Origin: Bullera alba
Lineage: Eukaryota; Basidiomycota; Tremellomycetes; Tremellales; Bulleraceae
NCBI GenBank assembly: GCA_001600095.1
Contig: BCIX01000001.1
Location: 1,612,001-1,676,000 of the forward strand
Length of the DNA: 64,000 nucleotides
Direction: 5' to 3'
Made by a program: the position numbers and the translations under genes. This document shows, piece by piece, positions 32,446 to 43,157 of the stretch. Each line of letters starts with the position of its first letter. The first letter of the stretch is position 1. The notes under the pieces were generated by a model. That model saw only the letters and a list, made by a program, of their open reading frames with translations, had not been told where the DNA came from and searched no databases.

Positions 32446-34793
32446 TCAAGCCGTCTGTGCGCCGCCAAAGATGGACAACAGCTGTGCTGCGGCGTCCAAT
32501 ACCTCCTTGTCCGTCTCGTTGCCTCCAGAAGTCCTCCTGACGTGGGTGGCCACAGCAGAGCTGTACACTGTCTGACCATGCGGCTTGCATTGGAGTCCAC
32601 CGGAAAACGACGAAGACACTCGTCGCACGCTGCCGTCTTCCGGACTGGTGTTGACCGGTGTCGTCAATGACGACGGGCTGGGGGTCGAGCTAACGTGTCC
32701 GCGTTCCTCCTCGTACGAAACATCTATGGCAGACTGGGAAGTCGATCGCTGGAAAGAGTCCTGGGCTCTGTAGTTTGCGACCACGTTCGACATTGGGGTG
32801 ATCTTTGGTCGTTTGGTAGTACGATGGTACTCTTCGTCGTTGCTGCTGTGTGTCGGGACAGCTCGATACATCTTGACAGGCGCCTTGACGCCAGACTGTC
32901 CGGACACGGCCCTTGGCGGATGAGGATGAATCAAGTGTCGAGCTCGGGTACTGGCGGCGACCAAGTCTAGGGAAGTGGCTCGACCCAAAGTGGCAAGATC
33001 TCTACGAGGGGGTCGAGCAACCGGATGGCCTAGTCCGATAGAGGCTTGAGAACGAGCGTTGACAGAGCTGGAGCCGGTGGTTGATCGGTCGTCCGCCTCA
33101 ACGTCGGTCTCGTCGTCCTCAAACACGTCATCGCCGGCGGGGCGCATCTCGCGGATAGCACCCGAGGACGGCGGGGAGGACGACATGAGCGCCAGCATGT
33201 TCTGGTTGCGCTCCTCGCCTTCGCCCGAGAGACAAAAGTCGGAATTGCCCCTGCGAGAAGCTCTGGGACGCGCAAAGGGAGCTTCTCGTGCTGACAGGAT
33301 GTCGTCGAGGGAGCTGCTCACCGTGCGGCCGACGGTGGGTCGCAGATGCTTGGCAGAGGTGATTGTTGGGTTGGCTCCCTGTGCGATCGAGTCGGAACCT
33401 CCGTTGTTTCCGTTGGACGATGGGAACCAGGTAAAGTAGTCTTCCCTGGTCACGTCGCCCACAGCGATGGCGTTGACGGCGCGAAGCTTGACTTTGGGAG
33501 GGGGTTCCACGCTCGAGATGCAGGACAGGGGTACCGGTCGCCATTTGCCTGTGATTGGGTCGTACGTGCCTCGGTTGGCTCGAGAGGATGATGATGGGGG
33601 ATTGCTCTTCTCTTTGGAGAATCGCTTGGTGTCCTGCCTTCGGTTCTGGAACTGTCACGAAGTCAGTACGGTACGCGTCCGTAGCTCGCGACTCTGCTCA
33701 CCCAGACCGTGATGTGCTTTGTTGGGCTAAGAGTTGATCAGCGAAAGTCGCGTCGCGTCGAGGTCATCACTCACACTCCGAGCCATCCACCTAGCCTTTG
33801 TCGCTGATACTTGTTCGGAGACTGGGATATACTCCACAGGATCTCCAGCACCTGCAGCTCAGAGTTCTGGAACCTCCTCCTTTGCTTCTCGTGTTTGTCC
33901 TCGACGACGTAATCCCATGGGTTGCGGCTCGATTGGCTCTGCCTGTTGGTCTTCTTGAGATCACTTGGATCGCCATCCTCAGCCTCATCGTCCTCTACCT
34001 TACTGCTCCTCTTGCCCTTTTTCAGCTCTGGAACGGGGCCGCGTCGGTTGTACTCTTCCGGGTAGTTGCCTGGAAAGTCGGCTGGCACCTGGATGCCTCC
34101 GAGGTTGAGCGAACCGCCGCTGTGGACCTTTGGGATGATGACGATGGGGATCTCGTCCTCCTGCATACGCGCGAGGGTTGGACTGTCGAACACGCTTGGC
34201 GTGACCAAGACGCTGCTTGCGGGCGTCTTCTTCATACGCGACGAGGATGATGGGGTTGAAGAAGTAGGGGTACTCATCTCGGGTAGATGGTGATCAACTG
34301 CTGATTGGGGGACGTGCTTACGCGCCGGAGGATAGGCGGGAGAGGGAGTGTAAGGGGGATGCAAAGGGGGACCTTTGACACCTAGGTCGGCGCGTGAAGA
34401 TACGGATGAAAGTGGGGGGAGTCTGATCGAGTGGTTTTCTGAAAGTTGACGCGAATAGTGTGATATAGGTGGGAGAGTTTGTGAAGGGTGAGGGTAGTGA
34501 TGGGTAGAATGGTAAGATTGACTCGGAGTCATGTTGTACGAGCTTGTGGTTGGCTCCGGAAGGCGAGGCTGGTCAAACGGTCGTGGCGGTGGTCCGGTTG
34601 ATTTGTTTGCGGCCGAGGGCACGGTGGTGGACCGGTGAGGGGTGTTAAGGGACATGGTGTTGCCGTCCGGATAGATCGAGCCCAAGGGCAGACGCGTGTT
34701 GACGGGTGGCTGGGGCAGCTCGGACGGAGGTGTGACTGATGAGTCTGGTTTGGCCGTGAGTGAGGGTATAGTGTGTTGGTGATAGCTCGACAT
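32446..34793 (-). CDS. Homeodomain transcription factor
   Basis: Three exons, 34793-33775, 33726-33702, 33651-32446; 749 aa. The long N-terminus is Ser/Pro/His-rich and disordered. The homeodomain lies at about 300-365: RRRFQNSELQVLEILWSISQ, then NKYQRQRLGGWLGVPTKHIT and VWFQNRRQDTKRFSKEK (recognition helix), with the 25-nt middle exon encoding part of helix 3. The downstream TYDPITGKWRPVP and DYFTWFPSS segments are followed by an extended disordered tail with acidic and Ser clusters. The arrangement resembles fungal Yox1/Phx1-type non-mating homeodomain regulators rather than mating-type HD1/HD2 (no neighbouring partner gene, no TALE insertion). Targets are unknown. Confidence 0.85.
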
Positions 34794-35324
34794 TACGCGT
34801 AGTGGTCCAGGTTGAAATCGGTTGATGGGAGTCAGGGATTGACGGTCGTTATCGTGGGAGGTTCGTTCGAGTCAACAAGAAACTTTGTATGAAGAGCCAA
34901 GAAGTAGTGCTTGCTGATGCCAGTCGACAAGGTCCTCGGGCGTGAGGGATCGGGATCAACACCACGAGACAAGAGGATAGGAAGTGGGTGGGAATGTCGA
35001 TGAGAAGATGAGATTGGAGTCTTGGAATGAGTGAGTGGTGCTGCCCCGGTGGGATTTTCTTCGGAGAGCGCGTCAGCTCTGGGCGTGAAATTGATTACAT
35101 AATTACCGCTTTGGGTGAACATTATGCGGGGAAATCTCATTTAGGCGGTAAGGGACAATGCGGGGTTGCGGTCCGAGCACACCAGGCGGGAGGAGGTCAA
35201 TCGCGTTTCATCTACCTCGAAACCATGACCAGGTCTCACTTCTGCAACAGAGTCGTGGCACATCATTAGGGCGAGATCTCACACGCGTGACACACGGGCC
35301 AATAGATCTGTGATACATCCAGCA
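34794..35324. other. Promoter of homeodomain gene
   Basis: 531 bp upstream of the minus-strand homeodomain gene; no coding signal. It includes short G/A-rich and GT-rich tracts. Confidence 0.35.
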
Positions 35325-37745
35325 TCACACATAACGACCGGGAAAGAAGCTATTGACCTCGTGCTTTCCTGGTCCGATGGTCATCTCGGGACTGCCCAAA
35401 CTGTCCTGCCGGCTAGTCACCTCGACAGCGGGCTCAGCCTCATGAATCTCGCCCTGCGGCCAGCTCGCTTCGTCGTCGGCCTTTTCTGCGTCGGCAGCAT
35501 CATCGCTGCCCTCATCCTCCTCCTCTTCCTCCTCGGCGGGGACGAAACTGCCGCCGAGGCCGATCACCTCGAGGACGGTCTTGCCTCCTATCCTATCCAT
35601 CGTGACGCGGAACGGCTCCTTGACCGTCAACTCGCTCTGTCGATGCAGTCCTATCCGAGAGTCAGCTGGAGACATCGTCGACTCGAGATCTCATCACTCA
35701 CCCTCAATCTCGTCAACTCGATCCCGCGTTTGGTCCAACATGTCGTCAAAGCCTTCTTGGGCGATGACACGCTGTACAGCCCTCACCAACAGATGCGAGT
35801 CGATCCGCACGCGATGTTGGAGCTATTAGTCAGCAATGCCAGTGGACTCAACCCACATCTATAGCCACAATCTGCCAGGGATTAGCTACACCCATGACGT
35901 GCGACTCACCTGATAAGCATCTAATGGATCTAGGAAATCGGTCCTAGTCATAATTCTCCTCGCCTCAGCATACGATACCGTCGGGAGATCAGAGTCATCG
36001 TCTATCGAGGGCCCATCACCGCCTTCGGGAGTGGCTTGAGACAATGGTGGGAGCGGAGGTGCCAATTTGGCCAGATGCCGCAACAACAGCCAAGAACAGC
36101 TCGCCCACTTTTGCTCGTCCCTATAGTCGAGTTAGCAAGGCCACTTCAATCCACTCACATCACATCATCGTCCATCTCTGGGATCAAGCCAATCTTTGCC
36201 TCGAGCCAATTTTGCTCTCGCTCGACCATTGCTTCGGCCTCCTCCAACATATCGTCTGCGCGAGCTACCCGGCCCAAATGGCTCATCCGACCGCCAACCA
36301 GATCAAAGACCCTTCTCAACACGGTGTCATTTTCTACCTCGACCAATTGTCCCGGTCTCGCCAGCGACAAGGCTTGTCTCCTCAGCTTTCGTAGAGCTTC
36401 GATGGTCTCGCTGGCGGAGAGATCATAGACCGACAAGACCCTCATCCGCGACGAGTTCTTCTTCATCATGTCCAGGCACCCTATTACGGTTAGCGAGATC
36501 AGCTTGGGTGGACTCACAAAAGTCGTCTGTAGAGAAGATCATGGTGCAGATCCCCTGCTCGTCAGCTAGCGCGGACGGACGCACTCACTCCTTCCGCCCA
36601 GGCCTCGGCTCGCTGCTGCAGCTGATGCAGTAATGCATGTCCCTCGCTCTCGTTGGGGAATAAGTGTACATCTATCAGATGTCAGCGTTCGAGAAGCTCG
36701 TTGTAACATACCGTTAAAGGCGAGAACGAGCGGCCGACCGTGCTCTTTCTTATACCTCAAGGCTACCTTTTCCAGCTTATTCAGAGCCCTTTCAACGTCC
36801 AGAGCCGGACCAGCGGACCGTGGATCGGCTCGTGAGAACAATGATCCCTGCCAATCCTCAAAGTAGTCAAAGTCGAGCGCTTTACCGAGTCTGAGACGGA
36901 ACACCTCCAGGTCGGGATGCGCTGTCGATAATCAGCTTTTGCAGGTACGTATAACATCCTGGGCCCACCTTCACAGACGGATGCTCCCTCGGCTGAGATC
37001 TTCCGCATGGCACTACACTAGATCAGCGCTGGAGAGGCAGAACATTCCCATATGCACACTCACTTTAGGATCATTGTGCCTTTTCCGGTTCCATTTGGTC
37101 CAATCCTGGTAGAGGCTCAGCTCATCCCAAATCTCCTGCACGCACGCCTCACATCAGGAAGTATGACCCAGCATGTTCTCCCCTCACTATACTGTCTATC
37201 AAAGGTTGCTCTTTCCGTAGAATGTGCATGCTATCCTGTGCGTGCATCTCTAACGCTGGGTCCTTGAGGATTAGCTATGCCTATACCAAACACTCACATA
37301 ACCCGGTTCGAAGGCTCTGCCAATCTGTGCAGCTCATCAGTAGCCTCCTTATGCATGCCATGTCATTCGACCTCACCCTATGCAAAACATGGTGCTTGTA
37401 CCATTCCAGATATCCTATTCCCGCTCCGAACACCACTGCCAGGCCCACCACGGTTGTGAACGCAGCTTGAAAACTGGGCGAGTTGGTCCATTGATGCCAG
37501 AAGGACTCTTGCGACGCTGGCTTCGACTTGAGCGGTTTGAGATCGTCCGAAGGGCCAACTGGACCTTGGGGCACAGGTGGAGATGGCCATGAGGGGATAT
37601 TCCGTAGAGCGCTTGAAGTCTGTAGATGCCGTGTTGAAGCAGCCTGAGCGACCTTTGCAAGTGCGGTGCTGGCCCTCGATACGCCCCTGGTCGTACCGGT
37701 CCTTGACCGACGGACGATCGCCCTGGCCAGTTGGTACGAGTACAT
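35325..37745 (-). CDS. Mitochondrial P-loop (AAA-type) ATPase, fungal type
   Basis: Thirteen exons give 638 aa: 37745-37377, 37324-37298, 37262-37153, 37105-37064, 37012-36969, 36921-36712, 36671-36589, 36554-36518, 36480-36159, 36120-35910, 35871-35857, 35822-35702, 35650-35325. The Arg/Ser/Ala-rich N-terminus (MYSYQLARAIVRRSR) is a likely mitochondrial presequence, followed by a membrane helix (FTTVVGLAVVFGAGIGYLEW). Splicing restores AFEPGYDPALEM, Walker A in FLMIGPNGTGKGTMILK, CEAHPDLEVFRLRLGKAL, a Walker-B-like RPLVLAFNDVHLF, then MIFSTDDFW and a winged-helix-like C-terminus ending in an acidic tail (EEEEEEDEGSD). I know this layout as an uncharacterised fungal family of AAA-like ATPases; the function is not known to me. 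Introns of 34-40 nt are frequent here. Confidence 0.75.
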
Positions 37746-38184
37746 GCTGTCCCAAGGTCAACCGCAACTAACTGTCAAAATAAACAAGGTGGATCTCTGG
37801 TAGAAGAGGACAGCGATCTCGGAGAATTCTCGGAACTTGGCAGTGCGAGGATGTGAAATTGAAGACTGTAGAGTAGAGTACAGGTATGGGGAGGAGTCGT
37901 TTGGTGAGTTGTGAGGAATTGCCTTTGTTGACCTGCAGAGTTCGGCGCCATATCACAACAGCTAGCGTATGTCTGCGAGGTGCGCGCAGTGGGGGCGAGT
38001 GACCCACGTCGGACGCTCGGCTCGGTAGAAATAATCCATTTCACGCATCGAAGTCTGTGAGCATGCGAGTATCCTGAAGCTCAACGGCGTGCCGAAGCTT
38101 GAAGGCTTGACTCCTTCGCCCCCTCGAGCAAGTTCAAAGCGATCCCAAAATGCATCTAAAATGTCCTGTCTACTCCTGCGACAC
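37746..38184. other. Intergenic, ATPase promoter and secreted-protein terminator
   Basis: 439 bp; short minus-strand frames are unsupported. No gene seen. Confidence 0.35.
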
Positions 38185-38816
38185 CTATGTGTCTGTTGGA
38201 GCACGGTTGAAACCATAGACTGGTTTGGCGTTGGCGTTGGGGGCATTAAAGTCGCCCGCAGAGTTCTCGCTAAACGTGACTCGGCAGTGCCACTGGTCGT
38301 CCGACTCGTCAAAGTAGAAGGCGGCACTATAGTATTCGCCGCCGAATGTGCCCTGACTCCATGCCAGGTCGACGCAGCGCTGAGCAGCATCTGCCGAGGA
38401 CACGCTGTTGGGGTAGGTAGCGTACATCGAGGGACTGGACGAGTCGTCGCCTAAGACACGCATTGTCAGCTCAAATTGCAACTCGGACCGTCGGCGGACG
38501 ACACACCGGAAGGTCTGTCATTCAGGATAAAGCCGGATCCTGTGTAGAATCGCTTGAAGGTGGCTACATCCTTCCCCTGCATCTGAGAGGTGATGACCGT
38601 GTCAGGCGCTCCGCCTGATCCGGACGGGAGTGGAGCTCGAGGCTGTACACCCCTTTTGATTCGACGGACAACCTAGCAGCTAGTCAGAGCCGAACCCATG
38701 TTGATTGACTCCAGACTTACTTCTGCTCGTGAGGCTTGCTTGAGCTCGCGCGACGGAGTAGGCGTCGCTATGACCGTCGAGAGAAGGGCGACGAGAGCGT
38801 AGGTTGAGATCAGCAT
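38185..38816 (-). CDS. Small secreted protein
   Basis: Three exons, 38816-38721, 38672-38507, 38450-38185; 175 aa. Residues 1-18 are a signal peptide (MLISTYALVALLSTVIA), followed by a propeptide-like segment ending in a dibasic RRIKRG that could be a Kex2 site. The mature part has FKRFYTGSGFILNDRPSGDD, SSADAAQRCVDLAWSQ and a DQWHCRVTFSENS block; only two Cys (one possible disulfide). I do not recognise a family. A minus-strand TATAAA at 38911-38916 sits about 95 bp upstream of the ATG, supporting this start. Confidence 0.7.
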
Positions 38817-40244
38817 GCTTGGGTGGTCGACTTGACAGTAAGGATTGAGATGAAGAGGCTGGGGATGAAGTAGACGTTGTTTTTTTGGCCAGATGAGTTA
38901 CACATGGTTCTTTATACTCGCCAGTCTAGGCCACCAGCCTCTGCCTGCTTCTACCCACATGGCCACCGACCGCCGACGTAAAGGAGCCGATCAGAGCCGA
39001 TTCCTGACTCAAGCCGATCCCGGCCAAGGCCTTAGTATGGCCTGGTATGGCTGTCGGCCAGAGGCCGCTATTTCCTTGCTGATGCCTCCTAGCTACGCAG
39101 TATGATCTAGTATGATGCAGGATTGACTAGTATGGAGGCTTGTTGTATGTACCGCCCTACAACGGTGAACCTAGGTGAACGACCTTCCCGAACCTCTACG
39201 CATAGCATTTTGGACATCGAGCTCTGACAAATGTAGCCTAATGTGACGGCAGGCAACGCCTTGTACTTCATCCGTAGGGAGAGAGCAGCAGAGGTATGGA
39301 AGTCGGTACGGGGTTGTTACACTTTTGTAAGCAGGAGTAACGCGGTAACGCTGTGTAACGGGCAACATGAATCCTAGATCGATTATTATGGCATTGCATC
39401 ATGGCCCATCTTGGCCCATTCACGGCGGCCTATAGATTATGGAGGCAGATGGAAACTGTAGAAGTTCATGGACAAACAAGCTGGCAGACATGTGCGGACC
39501 GGTGATCCAGTGAGGACAAGTATGGAGCGCCACGGAGTCGTGCCAGCAGTCAGGTGCTGCAGGCTGCTGTCAGCTGGTCGTGGCGCCAGCATGCCAGCAC
39601 AGTGCCAGCAAACCAGAGCACACCAGCAGACGAGAGCAGAAGGCAGCTCACTGCCACAGCTGTAACCTACTACATAGACTGTGACCGCTATACCCTGATA
39701 TACCTCGATCGATATGCCAATACGTAAGGCGGACAATCTATCCTGAAACACAGATCTGCCATGTCCCTCGAAACTACACTCTACGCTAGTCTACGGTAGT
39801 TTGATAGTAGTAGTGAGTCATTGACCCCACCAAGTGCCTGACCTGGCCTGAACTGTTATGTAACAGCATCCGTGAAGCCGAGGAATCATCGGGTGGGAGG
39901 CATCAGGCCTCGTGATTCGTCGGATGTTCATACTTCATGGTGCTCTCTACTACAGGCGGTAGGGATCGGTACATAGGTCAAAGACCAGACTACCTAGCAG
40001 GCGAAGACCACTCACGTTCGCTCGTCGGCTCTGCCGGACTCCACTGAGCTCCGCCGCTCCAGTCATAGAGTACATCTACCACATAGTACGAACCAGTCCC
40101 GAGGTCCGGCAATCGCATGGCGCGTACGGGTAGGACAATCCGGTTCGACTAGGCAGTATCACTGCCTGCGGCTCGAACATGTTTCCTCCCACCATGCGCA
40201 GAGATCCAGAGTCCAGACTGGGCTTGATCGCCGGGATGGCGAGG
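38817..40244. other. 1.4-kb gene-free region with short degenerate repeats
   Basis: No gene on either strand. Short direct repeats are visible: AGTATG-type units at about 39030-39140, GTAACG three times at 39337-39358, and clustered TGCCAGCA/CCAGCA units at about 39540-39630. No long terminal or inverted repeat was recognised. Confidence 0.45.
38911..38916 (-). promoter_or_regulatory. TATA box of secreted-protein gene
   Basis: TATAAA on the minus strand (plus reads TTTATA), about 95 bp upstream of the start codon at 38816. Confidence 0.4.
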
Positions 40245-42318
40245 TCATCGCCATAGCTCCTGTAGGCATTCCACCATCTCAGGCTTCAACTCGTCAAGCT
40301 TTGCCACTCCCATGAGCTGCATGGCGGTTACAATCTCTTGCTCCAGGACTGGACATCGTCAGAATCGCCCAACAACACTCTAGATCGACTTACTCCTCAC
40401 AGCACGTATAGTGCCCTTTTCACCATATGCAGCTTGTGCGTAGAGGAAAGATCTGCCAAAGCCAACTCCTTTGGCTCCCAGAGCCACTGCCATGAGCACG
40501 TCGCTGCCTCTTCTCGCACCCCCGTCGACGTAGATTTCCAGCTTCTTCGTGAGTTCTGGGTCCTGTTCGTGTATGCGGCGCAGGCTGTCGAAGCCTGTTC
40601 GAGCGCTATATCGAAAGGCCTGGTCAGCACTAAAGATCCAGCACTACCACTGAGACAGTGAGACTCGCCGATCGAGCTGTCTTCCCCCGTGGTTTGACAA
40701 GATGCAACCTTTGATTCCATGATCAAGCGCAATGTGCAAGTCCTGAGAACCGTCAGGGCCCCCTTTTGTCTGCTAGTACTCACCTCTAGACTGGATACAC
40801 CTTTCAGATAGATCGGGATATCGCCGGCGATCCCCTTCAACCACTTCAGATCATTCCAATTCAGGTGGGGATCATGGACCCCATGGCCAAAGTCGGTGAA
40901 AGGTTCCATGCGCCGACCTGGCTCTGCGCTCCCGGTCGTCCCTTTCATCTTCTCCACACTCTGTCTGAAGTCGCCGATATTGGAGTCTACCGTCAGAAGG
41001 AGCGCCCTTGAGCCGGTGAGCCCAGTTCGTGTAGCGGAACAGACCTTCACTCACTGGCATCCTCCGTTGATTGCCTGGCGCACACTGCTAGCCGTCTTTT
41101 CCCGATCTGTTCGAACATATACTTGGTAGACCATACCCATTGGCTCTCCCGACTCTGCATCCATCTTCCGCTTTTCCGACAGTATATCACCAAGGGGATA
41201 TGAAGCGACATAAGAGATGCCCTGAACGATCCCAGTCCTGGCAGCCTGATGACCAGTCAGCTGGTTGAGTAGGGAATCAGGAGATAACCAGCTCACGCCT
41301 CGGGTCAGATTCAGCTCCCCGTCCGGATGACCCAACACAGCGTTGGACGCCGGGGATATGTAGATTGGCAAGGCAGATGGGAGACCGAATATCGTCGTTT
41401 GCGGCACAACATGCGAAACGTCTCGCATCACACGAGGAACGATTCGGCATTTACGAAAGCTGTCCTTGTTGTTCCTCATAGAGACGCCATCTAGTGAGCC
41501 GGTCTGATAGTAGGCTACGGATTCCGGGTTCATCACGCTGGTTGCCGCATCCTGCGGTGGTCAGCAAGCGGTGGAGGGAGCTTGACCCACCTCGAACTCG
41601 TCCAGCCCGAGTATAGTCTCCACAGGCGCCAAGGCAGCCCTTGCACCGGCCACTCTCGCCTTCTCCGCCACATGGACTGCACTCGCCTTCGCAGAGATCG
41701 CGGGGTCGACATATCCTTTGAAGCTTTCCCGGGGCAAGTTGTTCTCGATAGTCCCAGGTGGATGTAGCGGGTTGTACAGTGTGCTATTGCTAGTTAGCAC
41801 GATCTCGGCGACATCTACTGTTGCTTACGATACATCTGTACCCGCATTCGAAAGGATCACGCTGGCGCCGCCCGGATGATGTTCGTGAAACTCCGTTACG
41901 CTGGATGTGATCAGTCTTCCAATCTCATTCACAGCTACTCACTCGTAGACTTTACCATTGATCACTACCCAGGCATCTTGCGACAGATTATGCTTGGCCA
42001 CCTCCTTCAAGGTGATATACTCGTTCGGTTCGCCTTCACTATTCAACTTCCTCGAAGGCGATTTGGTCACCCTTTTTGACGTTTCGACGGTTTCCTCGGC
42101 ATCGAGCAAGAGTGCTGGTCGTGTGATGGCATAGGCGGCCTACAACGCCTTTGATCAGTGCACGACCTCTTTTTTACCTGACTCACCACCAATATACTGA
42201 TGCCCGCTGCGACTTGGTATGCATGAATTGGTCTAGCCAATCGCTTAGAGCTGGTTGCAAATCTTCGGAATTGTTTGCTGGCGGACGGACCGGCTTTTTG
42301 GCACAGATGATTGATCAT
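40245..42318 (-). CDS. CYB2: L-lactate dehydrogenase (cytochrome b2)
   Basis: Flavocytochrome b2 oxidises L-lactate to pyruvate and passes electrons to cytochrome c in the mitochondrial intermembrane space. Ten exons: 42318-42187, 42139-41943, 41900-41829, 41783-41591, 41551-41297, 41245-41055, 41006-40784, 40742-(40665 or 40669), (40619 or 40605)-40394, 40348-40245; about 550 aa. A presequence (RRFATSSKRLARP) plus a hydrophobic sorting segment (AAGISILV) leads to a cytochrome b5 domain with heme motif EFHEHHPGG. The FMN domain has KCRIVPRVMRDVS, YISPASN, YQVYVRTDRE, LLLTVDSN, IYLKGVSSLEDLHIALDHGI, catalytic SNHGGRQLD and VDGGARRGSDVL. One junction has two in-frame solutions, described in the findings. 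Confidence 0.93.
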
Positions 42319-43157
42319 CCCGTGGTGCTCCGACTAGCTGCCTGCAGGTGTCGAGGAGGCCGACCAGAATGTCGATATATCACTTGGCTATTGGGACGCT
42401 GTACGGTCTGCTAGCCACGAGCTCGTTCGTCACGGTACTGACAATCATGGAGCGCTGGCTTCGGTGTCAGTTCGTGCCGGTATACGGTAAGTCCGGTGCC
42501 GATGGTCCGAGAACCAAATGGTTTCCCACGGTAAAGGCAGTATGGAACCCGCCTTGGTGCAGTCCTCCAGCCCCATGTCAGGACCAGTTTCGCACAACAT
42601 TGTGCCCGAACATAGGTAAATATGAGCATGAAGCAATCTATGCGGTTATGAGCCTGATCTGGACTGCAAGCATCTGCCTTGCAAGTACATGACCTCGCAA
42701 TGGCACGTACGAGGATTTTCGGGAGCCTGAAGCGATCCCAGCCTGAGCAGAGATTGCTCGTGAGGTAAGACGAGGATGGGTAGCTCGGTGTCCGCATGCC
42801 ATTGATGTGTCTTACTCCCGCTGTTGGCAGGTGGCCCAAAGGTGGCCTGGTGCGGAGCGCGCCATGTGTAAATGTGGAGTAACAAGAATACTTTCACACG
42901 GCAGTTTCACCGCGCGTCCATAGACCAAAGTCAAAATCAAACGGTCGCGTGGGCGGATGAATTTGGTTCCGCTCCCCGATGTTTCTTGTAAACATTACAA
43001 CAACACCATATCGACGGGTAGAAGGGTATCTTTCAACCCTCTTGTCTATCAGTCAACGCTCGTCACACGCTTCGTCGATCGTTCTGCTATACACCCAGGT
43101 GGATGTTGACCGCGATGTGTCACATCCAACATTGACACTATACTCCACGAAAGATCG
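42319..43157. other. Divergent promoter of CYB2 and kinesin
   Basis: 839 bp without a supported gene. A plus-strand frame at 42348-42692 lacks family features and overlaps the region expected to be CYB2 promoter. Confidence 0.4.

Noticed and set aside
42348..42692. Plus-strand 114-aa frame with a hydrophobic start
   Set aside because: No splice partners, no motif, and it lies in the promoter region expected for CYB2.
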